Shown here piece by piece: positions 6,956 to 15,558 of a DNA stretch of 22,545 nucleotides. The notes beneath the pieces are model-generated. The model had not been told where the DNA came from and did no database searches. It saw only the letters and a program-made list of their open reading frames with translations. Location of the stretch: contig JARKQP010000716.1 of assembly GCA_029974875.1 (NCBI GenBank), positions 1-22,545 on the forward strand, given 5' to 3'. The position numbers and the translations under genes were made by a program. Within the stretch, counting starts at the first letter, position 1. The number at the start of each line of letters is the position of its first letter. The DNA is from Mobilitalea sp. (lineage in GTDB: Bacteria > Bacillota_A > Clostridia > Lachnospirales > Lachnospiraceae).

Positions 6956-7504
6956 ATGAGGATTAAAGAAAGTAACTTTTTGCAGGAATTGCGCAGAGGA
7001 AACCAGGAAGCACTTTCCTATGCAATCACTATGTATGGTGGCTTGGTAATGTCTATTATGCATAAGCATTTATATTTAATGAAGGATAAACAGGAAGAAT
7101 GCTTTGATGATGTTTTTATTAATGTCTGGAACCATATTGGAAAGTATGATGAAACGCAGTCAGATTTTAAAAACTGGGTTGCAGGAATTGCCAGAAACCG
7201 GGCGATTGACTATTTAAGAAAATACAGGCGTGAGCTGGAGGAACTGGATTTAGGGAGTGAGACAGCCGACCCTGCATATGAGGATATCATCCCCCTGGTA
7301 GAAAGCGAAATATCGCAGGAAATTAAGAAAATGCTTAGCTGTTTATCAGAGGAAGACCAAGAATTATTGAAAAAAATATACATGGAGGAAATTCCGGTCG
7401 ATGTACTCAGCCGGGAAGCAGGTATGAGTAAAAATCTCATCTATAAGAGGGTATCCCGCAGCAAGGAGAAGATTAGAAAACTGTATTTAGGAAAGGGAGT
7501 GTAG
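6956..7504 (+). CDS. ECF-type RNA polymerase sigma factor
   Basis: 182 aa, the usual ECF size. The start is placed at ATG 6956 because AAGGGAGG lies 6 bases upstream; an in-frame ATG at 6926 has no such site. Region 2 (about residues 8-80) includes 'CFDDVFINVWNHIGKYDETQSDFKNWVAGIARNRAIDYLRKYRR', with the core-binding and -10-recognition helices and the conserved W..IARNRAIDYLRK. A charged linker follows. Region 4 (about 120-178) has 'LSEEDQELLKKIYMEEIPVDVLSREAGMSKNLIYKRVSRSKEKIRK', a helix-turn-helix for -35 recognition. The next gene starts 2 bases after the stop, which indicates a sigma/anti-sigma pair. The signal sensed and the regulon are not visible. Confidence 0.93.
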   Translation: MRIKESNFLQELRRGNQEALSYAITMYGGLVMSIMHKHLYLMKDKQEECFDDVFINVWNHIGKYDETQSDFKNWVAGIARNRAIDYLRKYRRELEELDLGSETADPAYEDIIPLVESEISQEIKKMLSCLSEEDQELLKKIYMEEIPVDVLSREAGMSKNLIYKRVSRSKEKIRKLYLGKGV

Positions 7505-7506
7505 CA

Positions 7507-8175
7507 ATGGATGGACAGATTTACGATGTTTTGAACCGTGTGAATACAAATCTGAAAGAGTATGAAGAAATTAAGCTATCAGATTACCAAAATAAGATGA
7601 ATTCCAAAAGAATTCTTTCCAAAATCAATGGAAAACAGCAAAAAAGAGCTATGGGAGCATGGAATCCGGGAAAAAAGATAGCGGTGGCAATCATGATAGC
7701 AGTGTTGGGAATGGCCTCTGCAACAACCGTATCATTTGCTTCAGAAGGAAGGTTTTTTGGAAATTTGTATAGCTTCCTGAATGGCAGCAGGATTACAAGT
7801 GAGTACGATGAAAAGACAGGGGTAGGAAAAACCTCCATAGAGATGAACGCAACCGAAAACCCTCCCGTTGAGCTTGACAATGGAAGGCTATACTTTATTG
7901 CGGATGGAAATAAAACTGATATTACAGACCAGCTTGCGGCTGGGATGCCTTATATCGGCGAATATCTGGACGGACAGAATATTGTCCACAAATTTATTAT
8001 TGGCGGGGAGCCGATAGAAGAGGGCTACGGATACGAAGAAAATCTTTTTGACAGTAAGGGTAAATTCTTAGGGGCTTCAGGTTATTTTGGCAGCAAAGTA
8101 GAAGGCATCGGCAGTGAGAATGAGCCGGAATGGCTAGTAAGAGGAAGAAGTGAAATCGGAAGAGCCGGGTATTGA
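7507..8175 (+). CDS. Membrane-anchored probable anti-sigma protein (DUF4179-like)
   Basis: 222 aa. The N-terminal 55 residues are charged and cytoplasmic-looking (VNTNLKEYEEIKLSDYQNKMNS..), followed by one membrane segment at about residues 58-77 (KIAVAIMIAVLGMASATTV), then an extracellular domain rich in Gly, Asp and aromatic residues. The layout and the coupling to the ECF sigma gene (2-base gap; AAAGGGAG upstream of the ATG) match the single-pass anti-sigma/sensor partners common in Clostridia, often with DUF4179-type domains. It would hold the sigma factor at the membrane until an outside signal releases it; this is inferred from context. No HXXXCXXC zinc anti-sigma motif is present. The last codons and stop lie in a small hairpin (8167-8184). 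Confidence 0.72.
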   Translation: MDGQIYDVLNRVNTNLKEYEEIKLSDYQNKMNSKRILSKINGKQQKRAMGAWNPGKKIAVAIMIAVLGMASATTVSFASEGRFFGNLYSFLNGSRITSEYDEKTGVGKTSIEMNATENPPVELDNGRLYFIADGNKTDITDQLAAGMPYIGEYLDGQNIVHKFIIGGEPIEEGYGYEENLFDSKGKFLGASGYFGSKVEGIGSENEPEWLVRGRSEIGRAGY

Positions 8176-8184
8176 GAAATACCC
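8167..8184 (+). terminator. Hairpin with GAGA tetraloop over the anti-sigma stop codon
   Basis: GGGTATT (8167-8173) pairs perfectly with AATACCC (8178-8184) around a GAGA loop, which is a stable GNRA-type tetraloop. The TGA stop lies at 8173-8175, in the end of the stem and the loop. Only TTT follows, so it is a weak terminator at best and may instead protect the 3' end of the mRNA. Confidence 0.4.
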
Positions 8185-8204
8185 TTTGGGCAAATTCCGG
8201 TTGC

Positions 8205-8232
8205 TTGACAGTTTTGCTTCAGGAACAATAAG
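8205..8232 (+). promoter_or_regulatory. Candidate promoter for the serine hydrolase gene
   Basis: A perfect TTGACA lies at 8205-8210 and AATAAG, a 4-of-6 match to TATAAT, at 8227-8232 with a 16-base spacer. The start codon is about 150 bases downstream. The rest of the 8185-8381 spacer shows no gene. Confidence 0.4.
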
Positions 8233-8381
8233 TCCAAATGTAATATGATTTATAATTGGCTGGGTTACTTCCTTTAAGCGGAGTTTTTCCTCTGTAAGAG
8301 TATGGAGATTTTCAGGGGTTTCCTGTATAATGAGATTAAATAGCTAAGAAAGGAAACGCTGAGGTAAGGAGAGGAACAGCT

Positions 8382-9251
8382 ATGCTTGAAAAATTTATAC
8401 AAAAGGTTAAGGACAACAATTGGTCTGTTTATGGAGTAGAAGTCTTTTCCAGGGGACAAATAGTTGATGCATATGATTTTCTACCCAAGGAACGTCATCC
8501 GATTTATTCAGCTACGAAAGCATTTACTTCAACAGCGGTAGGTATAGCAGTAGATGAGGGCAGGTTTTCCATAGAGGCGCCACTTTATGATTATATAAAA
8601 GATGAGATACCTGAGGATATCACGGATGAGCAATTAAATGTATTGCGCAGTATGAGTATCAAAAGGCTGCTCACCATGTCAGTTCCAGGTTACCCTTTCC
8701 GGATGGAGGGAAGCAATTGGCTAAGGGACTCGTTAACCTATCCCATCCGGTTCACTGAAGCACCGGTCTTTGCCTATTCTAACATCCCGGCCTATCTGGT
8801 TGGAGTGGCGGTGGAAAAGGCTGTCGGGGAGCATCTGATAAAGTATCTGGATACCAGATTATTTAAGCCCCTTGAAATAGAGAAGCCCGAATATATGAAT
8901 TGCCCCTCCGGCCATTTTTACGGAGCATCGGGCATGCAGCTGACAGTGAATGAATTAAGCAGGCTGGGTCAATTATACTTGCAGAATGGACGGTATCATG
9001 AGAAGCAAATTATTTCTGAAAAATGGGTCTATGAGGCCACCAGAATCCAACTGATGAACAGGGAGGGCGGATATGGCTATTATTTCTGGAAATATAAAGA
9101 CGGGTTCCTTATCAGCGGAAAATGGGGACAGAAATGCTGTATCTTCCCAAAGGAGCAGCTAATGATAACATGTCTGGCAGATATCAGGGAAAGCTCTGAT
9201 GTTGCTTTACTTGCCATAGAGCAGGAGATACTGCCGCTCTATGGCATATGA
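8382..9251 (+). CDS. Serine hydrolase of the class C beta-lactamase / PBP fold
   Basis: 289 aa. The SxxK nucleophile motif is S43-A-T-K46 in 'PIYSATKAFTSTAVGIAVDEG' and the YxN motif is Y132-S-N134 in 'FAYSNIPAYLVG'. A later 'GASGMQLTVNELSRLGQLYLQNGRY' and the C-terminal strand 'FLISGKWGQKCCIFP' are typical of the beta-lactamase-related (EstB/AmpC-like) family; the third motif reads KWG where KTG or HxG is usual. There is no signal peptide or membrane segment, so the protein is probably cytoplasmic, which argues against cell-wall or beta-lactam turnover and for an esterase or amidase/peptidase role. The start has AAGGAGAGG 8-9 bases upstream. It is shorter than AmpC (about 360-380 aa). It is convergent with the MATE gene. 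Confidence 0.87.
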   Translation: MLEKFIQKVKDNNWSVYGVEVFSRGQIVDAYDFLPKERHPIYSATKAFTSTAVGIAVDEGRFSIEAPLYDYIKDEIPEDITDEQLNVLRSMSIKRLLTMSVPGYPFRMEGSNWLRDSLTYPIRFTEAPVFAYSNIPAYLVGVAVEKAVGEHLIKYLDTRLFKPLEIEKPEYMNCPSGHFYGASGMQLTVNELSRLGQLYLQNGRYHEKQIISEKWVYEATRIQLMNREGGYGYYFWKYKDGFLISGKWGQKCCIFPKEQLMITCLADIRESSDVALLAIEQEILPLYGI

Positions 9252-9307
9252 ATATTCAGCGTAACAACCACCAAAAGCAAAAAGAATAGTGGAAGTCAGG
9301 AGTCTTT

Positions 9308-10672
9308 TTAGCCCTGCCCGACCAGAGCCGCAGCAGAGGAAGCCTTCAGCTTCCGCAGCTCCAGGATCAGCATTGCCGCCGATATCACAACAGCCGCAAG
9401 GTCGGAAATTGATCCCGCAATCCATATCCCGTTAAGGGCAAGGTAATGGGGAAGGATCAGTACCAGCGGTATCAGTATGATAACCTGGCGCAGCAGGCTC
9501 AGTACCATGGAGACAAGGGCTTTTCCAATGGATTGGAAATAGTTGATACAGGCAGACTGGGCACCTACGGTAAAAATCGCCAGAAGGTACAGGCGCAGAC
9601 CGTTGGAAGCGAGGCGGATCAGCTCTGTATCCTCACCATTAAAGACCTTAATAATCGGAACGGGGAACAGCTGGACCATAAGCCAGCCAAAAGCCGTGAT
9701 ACAGGTATTGACAATAATGGAATACATCAACGCCTTCTTAACACGGGCAGCATTCCCGGCTCCAAAGTTGTAGCCAATAATCGGTTGGGCACCCTGATTG
9801 ACACCGAAGGCAGGCATCAGTATCAGCATGGCGATGGAGGCGACCAGGGAATAGGCGCCGACAGCAAGATCCCCGCCGTATTTCACCAGGCTGGTATTGA
9901 TCACAATCGTCACAAGGCTGGCAGATACCTGCATGAAGAAAGGGGAGACACCGATGGAGGTAATCTCTCCAATTGTAGTCAAATGCAGCTTTATGTACTT
10001 CTTTTTCAGCTTTATAATGCTCTTGGAGGTAAGGTAATAGACAACCCATATAGAGCAGACCGCCTGTGAAACCAGAGTGGCAAGGGCGGAGCCGGCGACA
10101 CCGAGCTTAAATATAAAGATAAATACAGGGTTTAAAATAGTATTTAAGATAGCACCAATCAGCATGGTTTTCATTGCCGTCTTAGCATCACCTTGGGAAC
10201 GGATGATCGGATTAAGCCCAAAGCCTACGTTCTGGAGCACCGCACCCGCAAGCAGGAGGGTTGCAAAGGTCTTTGCATAGGGCATGGTTTCCTGGCTTGC
10301 GCCCAGTACCTTTAACAGCGGATGGAGAAAAATAAGACCCAGTGCCGTAATGATAAGGGAAAGTATGATGGTAAGCAAAAAGGCATTGCCTACGATGCGC
10401 TCCGCATCCTCATTTTTCTTCTGGCCAAGCTTGATGGATACGACACTTGCTGCGCCGATTCCAATGAGCATGCCCACGGCCATAATAATATTAGTGATGG
10501 GGAAGGTGACGGCAACTCCTGATAAAGCCAGGGAACCGACACCCCTTCCGATAAATATCCTGTCAACAACACTATATAGAGCATTAACCAGCATTCCGAT
10601 TACAGCCGGCACCGAGAGCTGGAAGAGGAGACTGCCTACGCTTTTTGATTCGAGATCTTTTGTTGCATTCAA
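9308..10672 (-). CDS. MATE-family multidrug efflux transporter
   Basis: 454 aa with about twelve membrane segments in two halves, as in MATE (NorM/MepA/DinF) antiporters that expel cationic drugs or metabolites using Na+ or H+. The N-terminus 'LLFQLSVPAVIGMLVNALYSVVDRIFIGRGVG' is a strong family match, and a corresponding '...MQVSASLVTIVINTSLVKYGGDLAVGAYSLV' occurs in the second half, followed by 'GVNQGAQPIIGYNFGAGN'. The start is a TTG at 10672-10670 with AAAGGAA 8 bases upstream; an ATG inside that spacer (10679) is out of frame. The gene stands alone on the - strand between the serine hydrolase (convergent) and the GH95 gene (divergent). The substrate cannot be told from the sequence. Confidence 0.93.
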   Translation of the reverse strand: MNATKDLESKSVGSLLFQLSVPAVIGMLVNALYSVVDRIFIGRGVGSLALSGVAVTFPITNIIMAVGMLIGIGAASVVSIKLGQKKNEDAERIVGNAFLLTIILSLIITALGLIFLHPLLKVLGASQETMPYAKTFATLLLAGAVLQNVGFGLNPIIRSQGDAKTAMKTMLIGAILNTILNPVFIFIFKLGVAGSALATLVSQAVCSIWVVYYLTSKSIIKLKKKYIKLHLTTIGEITSIGVSPFFMQVSASLVTIVINTSLVKYGGDLAVGAYSLVASIAMLILMPAFGVNQGAQPIIGYNFGAGNAARVKKALMYSIIVNTCITAFGWLMVQLFPVPIIKVFNGEDTELIRLASNGLRLYLLAIFTVGAQSACINYFQSIGKALVSMVLSLLRQVIILIPLVLILPHYLALNGIWIAGSISDLAAVVISAAMLILELRKLKASSAAALVGQG

Positions 10673-10801
10673 AATTCATGTTCCTTTCTTTTCTTTAAAT
10701 GTGATCAATCCATTGAGAAGATCTTCTTGACGCATTCATTGATATTCCTCTATGCCTGCGATGGATTCATTCTGTGATAGATAGTCGTGAAATGTATCTC
10801 T

Positions 10802-10831
10802 ATTTTACACCACTACCTTAATAAAATCCAA
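10802..10831 (-). promoter_or_regulatory. Candidate promoter for the MATE gene
   Basis: On the - strand TTGGAT (10831-10826) and TAAAAT (10807-10802) are separated by 18 bases, about 130 bases upstream of the TTG start. The match is moderate. Confidence 0.35.
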
Positions 10832-11242
10832 CAATATTTATAAAATCATGTAGGAACAGACATTTAGGCGATTAAACCTATGCCTATGTGATTTACTTAC
10901 CCTGCCTGGCCGACACACCTTAATCATACAAAAAGCCGCATGATATGTATTATTATATTCTGAAGGCAAAATAGTACATGTTTTTTACAAACAAAGTTTT
11001 TTCAATCAAGAAATAATAGAGTGATTTCAAAAAATCAGCAAAATAATCTATAATAATCATAATAATATTAATTTTAAAAGACTAAATTTATGTTTATTAT
11101 TTAAGAAAGTAAGGATTATTTGAAATTTGGATTATAAATTAAATTATTACATTTACATAAAGTGGTTCTGGTGAAAAGCAGAGTTGTTATAAATCAAAAA
11201 TTTACCGAAGCATTAAAGCCAATTAAAGAAGGGGGGAATTAT
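10832..11242. other. AT-rich divergent intergenic region
   Basis: About 570 bases separate the MATE and GH95 starts and no gene was recognised in them. The part from about 10960 to 11160 is markedly AT-rich, in contrast to the coding DNA on each side. On the + strand TTTCAA (11025-11030) and TATAAT (11049-11054) are 18 bases apart and are the best promoter candidate for the GH95 gene, giving a leader of roughly 180 bases. The first in-frame start at 11162 lacks a ribosome binding site; the AAGGGGGG at about 11229-11236 selects ATG 11243. Confidence 0.35.
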
Positions 11243-13579
11243 ATGAAGCTATGGTATGAGCAGGAGGCGCAAGAGTGGGTTGAAGCATTGCCGGTCGGTA
11301 ATGGAAGACTTGGCGGGATGGTCTTCGGAGGAGCCGGGAAAGAAAGGATACAACTGAATGAGGATACGCTGTGGTCCGGTTTTCCAAAGGATATTAGCAA
11401 TTATGATGCAATAAATCACCTTGATGAGGTAAGAAAATATATTTTCAACGAAGAATATGTCAAAGCACAGGAAATTATTGATAAACAAATGCTTGGACCA
11501 TGGAACCAGTCGTATCAGCCCATGGGAAATCTTTACCTAAACTTTGATAATGCCGGAGAAATTAGTAGCTATACCCGTGAACTCGACATCGAAAATGCAG
11601 TAGTAACCATATGCTATGCTAATGCCGGAGTTAATTACAGAAGAGAAGTTTTTTGTTCGGAGCCCGGGCAGGCACTGGTTGTCAATATAAAAGCGGATAA
11701 AAAAGGAAGGATTTCATTTGCCACAGGATTGGATAGCTTACTGGAGTACAAAACACGTTTCGAAAAAGATGTCTTTATTTTATCGGGGAAATGCCCAAGC
11801 CATGTGGAACCGAATTATGTTGAGCATGAAAACCCGGTTATATATGATGAGGACGAAAATAACAGAGCCATGATTTTTGAAGTACGTATGAAGGTACTGT
11901 CCCAAAATGGAAATGTTAAGGTCACTAATGGCGGCATAAGAGTAACAGAGGCTGACGAGGCGACACTGGTGGTTGTGGCTGCAACCAGCTATAATGGATT
12001 CGATAAAATACCTGGAAAAGAGGGGAAGAATTATAGTGTGGTATGCAGCAGGCAGTTAGAGGATATATGCCGGAACACCTATATAGAAATTAAAACGGCG
12101 CATATAAATGATTATAGGAAGTTATACGGGAGAGTTGATATCTGCCTTGGTGGCGGATACGATGCTATGCCTACAGATGAGAGGCTCAAACTTGCTAAAA
12201 TAAATGGTGATGACCATGGACTTGCAGCACTTTATTTCCAATATGGAAGATATTTGCTGATCTCCAGTTCCAGGCCCGGTACACAGCCTGCAAACCTGCA
12301 GGGAATATGGAATGACATGGTCAGGCCACCATGGAGCAGCAACTATACCATTAATATAAATACCCAAATGAACTACTGGCCTGTTGATGTATGCAACTTG
12401 TCCGAATGCTTCGAACCGCTATACAGATTGATAGATGAAATGGGCAGGGTAAATGAATTGACAGCCCGTGTCCATTACAACTGCAGAGGGTGGACTGCTA
12501 ACCATAATATAGATTTATGGAGATACGGCACAAATGTGGGAGGGAGTGCACGGTGGGCTTACTGGCCCATGGGAGGCGCATGGCTGTGCCAGCATCTTTG
12601 GGAGCATTATTGCTTTACTGGAGATAAAGAATTCCTGAAGGAGAAAGCATATCCTCTCATGAAGGGTGCTGCACTTTTCTGCCTTGACTGGCTTATAGAG
12701 GATAAAGACGGCAACCTTGTTACCTGCCCGTCGATATCACCGGAAAATGCATTTCTCACGCCACAGGGAGAAAGCTGCAATGTCAGTATGGCTTCGACAA
12801 TGGATATGGCTATCATCTGGGATTTGTTCACTAATTGTATGGAAGCAGAAGATATTTTGGATTGTGATAAGGATTTCAAGAAAGAACTGATGGAAGCGCA
12901 GGCAAAGCTAAGTCCCTTGCAAATAGGGAAATATGGACAGCTTCAGGAGTGGTACCTGGATTTTGATGAGGAAGAGCCGGGACACAGACATATTTCACAT
13001 TTATTTGGTTTGCATCCGGGCAAACAGATTTTGCTCCATGAACATAATGATCTGGCTGGAGCATGTAAAAAAACTCTGGAAAGAAGATTAGAGAACGGCG
13101 GAGGGCACACAGGGTGGAGTTGTGCATGGATTATTAGTATGTTTGCGCGCCTGGAGGATGCAGAGAATTCCTACAAATATGTCAAGACCCTTATTACCAG
13201 GTCGACATATCCAAACATGTTTGATGCCCATCCGCCGTTTCAGATAGATGGTAACTTTGGAGGTGCTGCGGGTATAGCAGAAATGCTGCTGCAAAGCCAT
13301 GCCGGAGAAATAAATATACTCCCGGCATTACCTATGGAATGGGAAAACGGATATGTGAAAGGCCTGAGGGCCAGGGGCGGCTTTGAAGTTAATATTTTCT
13401 GGAAATCCGGAATTCTGGAAAGGGCAGAAATCATTCCTGCAAGAGGCGGAGTATGCAGAGTTCGTGTTAAAAGAGGAATCAATATAACCTGGAATGGATT
13501 GGCTGTTGGCACAAGGGAAATATCACGGGATGTAATAGAGTTTGGATGTGAAGCCGGCAAGATGTACATTATTAACTAG
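11243..13579 (+). CDS. GH95 alpha-L-fucosidase (or alpha-L-galactosidase), cytoplasmic
   Basis: 778 aa, full length for GH95, an inverting family that mainly removes alpha-1,2-linked L-fucose. The N-terminus 'LPVGNGRLGGMVFGG...IQLNEDTLWSG' is the family's signature beta-sandwich, followed by an (alpha/alpha)6 barrel and a C-terminal beta domain. By comparison with Bifidobacterium AfcA, the catalytic Asn pair is N371 and N373 in 'YTININTQMNYWP', the acid is E501 in 'CPSISPENAF', and D669 lies in 'QIDGNFGG'. T369, two residues before N371, sits where I recall AfcA having His419; Thr there has been linked to L-galactosidase activity. No signal peptide is present, so the enzyme should act on imported oligosaccharides. 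The start at 11243 is set by the GGGGGG-rich ribosome site. It heads the glycan locus and is followed by its two-component system. Confidence 0.93.
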   Translation: MKLWYEQEAQEWVEALPVGNGRLGGMVFGGAGKERIQLNEDTLWSGFPKDISNYDAINHLDEVRKYIFNEEYVKAQEIIDKQMLGPWNQSYQPMGNLYLNFDNAGEISSYTRELDIENAVVTICYANAGVNYRREVFCSEPGQALVVNIKADKKGRISFATGLDSLLEYKTRFEKDVFILSGKCPSHVEPNYVEHENPVIYDEDENNRAMIFEVRMKVLSQNGNVKVTNGGIRVTEADEATLVVVAATSYNGFDKIPGKEGKNYSVVCSRQLEDICRNTYIEIKTAHINDYRKLYGRVDICLGGGYDAMPTDERLKLAKINGDDHGLAALYFQYGRYLLISSSRPGTQPANLQGIWNDMVRPPWSSNYTININTQMNYWPVDVCNLSECFEPLYRLIDEMGRVNELTARVHYNCRGWTANHNIDLWRYGTNVGGSARWAYWPMGGAWLCQHLWEHYCFTGDKEFLKEKAYPLMKGAALFCLDWLIEDKDGNLVTCPSISPENAFLTPQGESCNVSMASTMDMAIIWDLFTNCMEAEDILDCDKDFKKELMEAQAKLSPLQIGKYGQLQEWYLDFDEEEPGHRHISHLFGLHPGKQILLHEHNDLAGACKKTLERRLENGGGHTGWSCAWIISMFARLEDAENSYKYVKTLITRSTYPNMFDAHPPFQIDGNFGGAAGIAEMLLQSHAGEINILPALPMEWENGYVKGLRARGGFEVNIFWKSGILERAEIIPARGGVCRVRVKRGINITWNGLAVGTREISRDVIEFGCEAGKMYIIN

Positions 13580-13586
13580 TACCCTG

Positions 13587-13620
13587 CTATATCTGGAAGC
13601 TTATTTAATATAAGATATAG
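13587..13620 (+). repeat. Inverted repeat after the GH95 gene
   Basis: CTATATCT (13587-13594) and AGATATAG (13613-13620) are perfect complements across 18 bases, and CTTAT/ATAAG inside offers an alternative stem. No T-run follows, so it is not a clear terminator. It could be an operator or mRNA 3' structure. The remaining spacer up to 13743 shows only a small AGCTT/AAGCT stem (13658-13671). Confidence 0.35.
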
Positions 13621-13743
13621 TGGAATCATACGGTAAATTAATATATGATAGAGGTATAGCTTAATAAAGCTGATATTACAAATTCTTTTAAAAGAGGGCT
13701 ATGATTAAATTAACTAACAATTTATTTGAGAAAGGTTAAAATA

Positions 13744-15558
13744 ATGAAAAAGAGACAGGGATCGATGGCACTTCGAAATATTAGCATTAGAAACCGATTG
13801 CTTTTTACGTTTCTAATTACTTCAATTGTCCCGTTGATTCTGGTCAGTATTCTTTCTTTCCGCCTCTATAGCAAAAATATGGAGGAGAAAATCTCTGCCT
13901 CCGCAATACAATTGCTTTCTCTCGTAAATGTTAATATGATAACGGAGCTTGAAAAATACCAGTACCTCTGTGGTTCCTTCTGCACAAACGCGACGATCCA
14001 GGATGCGCTGAAGGTTAATAATATGACCAGCGGTGAAAAGAATAAGAGGGTTGGTAAAATTCTGGAGCTGGTGAGGAGTCAGATTATTTATCCGGCCCAG
14101 GCGAAGAATATTACGATATATGACCAGAATGGGAATATTTTTTTCGATCTTGGCTACGATGGATTTTATGATGCGGACAAAGGGAAGATAATTGAAGATA
14201 TTGGGGAGCAGGCACCAAATGACAGCTGGAGCTATGTAAAGACCTACCGCCACCGCAATATCATTACCCTTGGCCGCAGAATACTGGATGGCTACAGTGA
14301 TACCAAGGTGTTGGGCTACACCGTGATATCCATTGATGAAAAGCTGTTTTCGGAAACAGTCCTAACTCCTGTGAACTTAGAGGAGGGGACGAATATCCTT
14401 TTCATGAAGCCGGATGGAACCGTCCTGTCTTCCTGGGACCGAAACGTGCCTCTTGGTGTTGCGCATCAGAATCAGGAGCTGATTGATAACCTGCAGAAGC
14501 GCTATCCGAAAAAGAGCGGTTCCTTCACGTTGAAGGACGAGGCCGCTTCCCAGCTCATTACCTTTAGCTATAACAAGAATTTTAATCTATATTTTGTATC
14601 CATTATTCCGTTTTCCTACATCAATTCGGAGACTGGTACAGTGATCCGTCAATTAATTATGGTTGCGTTGCCCCTGTTATTGTTCTGTATTACGATTACA
14701 CTGGTGATTTACCTGAGCATATCAAAGCCTATCAGTAATATGGTTGCCCATTGTAAGCAGATTTCCTCAGGTAATTTTAATGGGAGGATCAAGGACCGGC
14801 ATAAGGATGAACTGTCTTTTTTGTCCAATAACCTTGACCGTATGGTGGGGAAGGTGGAACAGCTGCTTTGTGAACAGAAGGAGGATGAAAAGAAAAAACG
14901 GGAGCTGGAGATGCAGATGCTTCAATACCAGATTAACCCCCATTTTCTGTTTAATACCCTCAATTCCTTGCGCCTGGTGGCAGCGATGAATCAGGACCAT
15001 GTGGTATCCGAGGGAATTACAGCCCTTGCGAACCTTCTGAAAAATGTCTTGGTAGACAAGCATGAGTACATAACAATCCGGGAGGAAATTGAGAATCTGA
15101 AGAATTATTTTGCCATCCAGAGCATCCGATATGCAGGTAATTTCCAGGTAAGCTATGAACTGGATGAAAGTCTGATGTCCTGCGTAGTTCCGAAGCTGAT
15201 ACTACAGCCCCTTGCGGAGAATTCGGTTATCCATGGTACGACGGAGAGCGACCTGATTATGGAGATCAGAGTGCGGTGCGTCCGCGAGGAGAAGCATATT
15301 AAATTAGAGATCGCGGATAATGGCAAAGGCTTCGACATGGCAAAGGTAAACCCGATGGGTATCGGAGGAATTGGAATACCAAATGTAAATGACCGTATCC
15401 AGCTTAACTTTGGGAATGAGTATGGATTATATATCACTAGTGAACCGGGCAAAGGAACAACCTGCAGCATAACCTTGCCCGAGGTGCACCCTACCCTGGA
15501 GAAGGCGGAAGGAAAGCTGCCATTTGATCCAAAAAAAGGAGGGAATGGTAATGTATAA
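13744..15558 (+). CDS. YesM-type membrane sensor histidine kinase
   Basis: 604 aa. Membrane segment 1 is at about residues 19-41 (LLFTFLITSIVPLILVSILSF), then a sensor domain outside the cell of about 260 residues, probably Cache-like, membrane segment 2 at about 304-327, a HAMP linker ('SKPISNMVAHCKQISSGNFNGRI...DELSFLSNNLDRMV') and a kinase core. The core has the His_kinase family motif 'QYQINPHFLFNTLNSLRLV' with H400 as phospho-acceptor, the N box 'LAENSVIHG' (N493) and the G box 'DNGKGF' (D525). This is the architecture of Firmicute kinases that control sugar ABC transporters. The start at ATG 13744 has GAAAGG 8 bases upstream; an in-frame TTG at 13726 is less likely. The 3' end overlaps the response regulator by 8 bases. 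The likely signal is a fucosylated oligosaccharide, possibly through the binding protein. Confidence 0.95.
   Translation: MKKRQGSMALRNISIRNRLLFTFLITSIVPLILVSILSFRLYSKNMEEKISASAIQLLSLVNVNMITELEKYQYLCGSFCTNATIQDALKVNNMTSGEKNKRVGKILELVRSQIIYPAQAKNITIYDQNGNIFFDLGYDGFYDADKGKIIEDIGEQAPNDSWSYVKTYRHRNIITLGRRILDGYSDTKVLGYTVISIDEKLFSETVLTPVNLEEGTNILFMKPDGTVLSSWDRNVPLGVAHQNQELIDNLQKRYPKKSGSFTLKDEAASQLITFSYNKNFNLYFVSIIPFSYINSETGTVIRQLIMVALPLLLFCITITLVIYLSISKPISNMVAHCKQISSGNFNGRIKDRHKDELSFLSNNLDRMVGKVEQLLCEQKEDEKKKRELEMQMLQYQINPHFLFNTLNSLRLVAAMNQDHVVSEGITALANLLKNVLVDKHEYITIREEIENLKNYFAIQSIRYAGNFQVSYELDESLMSCVVPKLILQPLAENSVIHGTTESDLIMEIRVRCVREEKHIKLEIADNGKGFDMAKVNPMGIGGIGIPNVNDRIQLNFGNEYGLYITSEPGKGTTCSITLPEVHPTLEKAEGKLPFDPKKGGNGNV

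Noticed and set aside
9446..10069. 207-aa open frame on the + strand
   Set aside because: It lies wholly antisense to the MATE gene, has no ribosome binding site and its composition (Gln, Asn, Arg, His-rich) is that of a shadow frame.
10284..10730. 148-aa open frame on the + strand
   Set aside because: Antisense to the 5' part of the MATE gene; no family resemblance and no ribosome binding site.
11162..11242. 27-residue N-terminal extension of the GH95 protein, as a possible signal peptide
   Set aside because: The extension is not hydrophobic, has no ribosome binding site, and the family signature begins right after ATG 11243.
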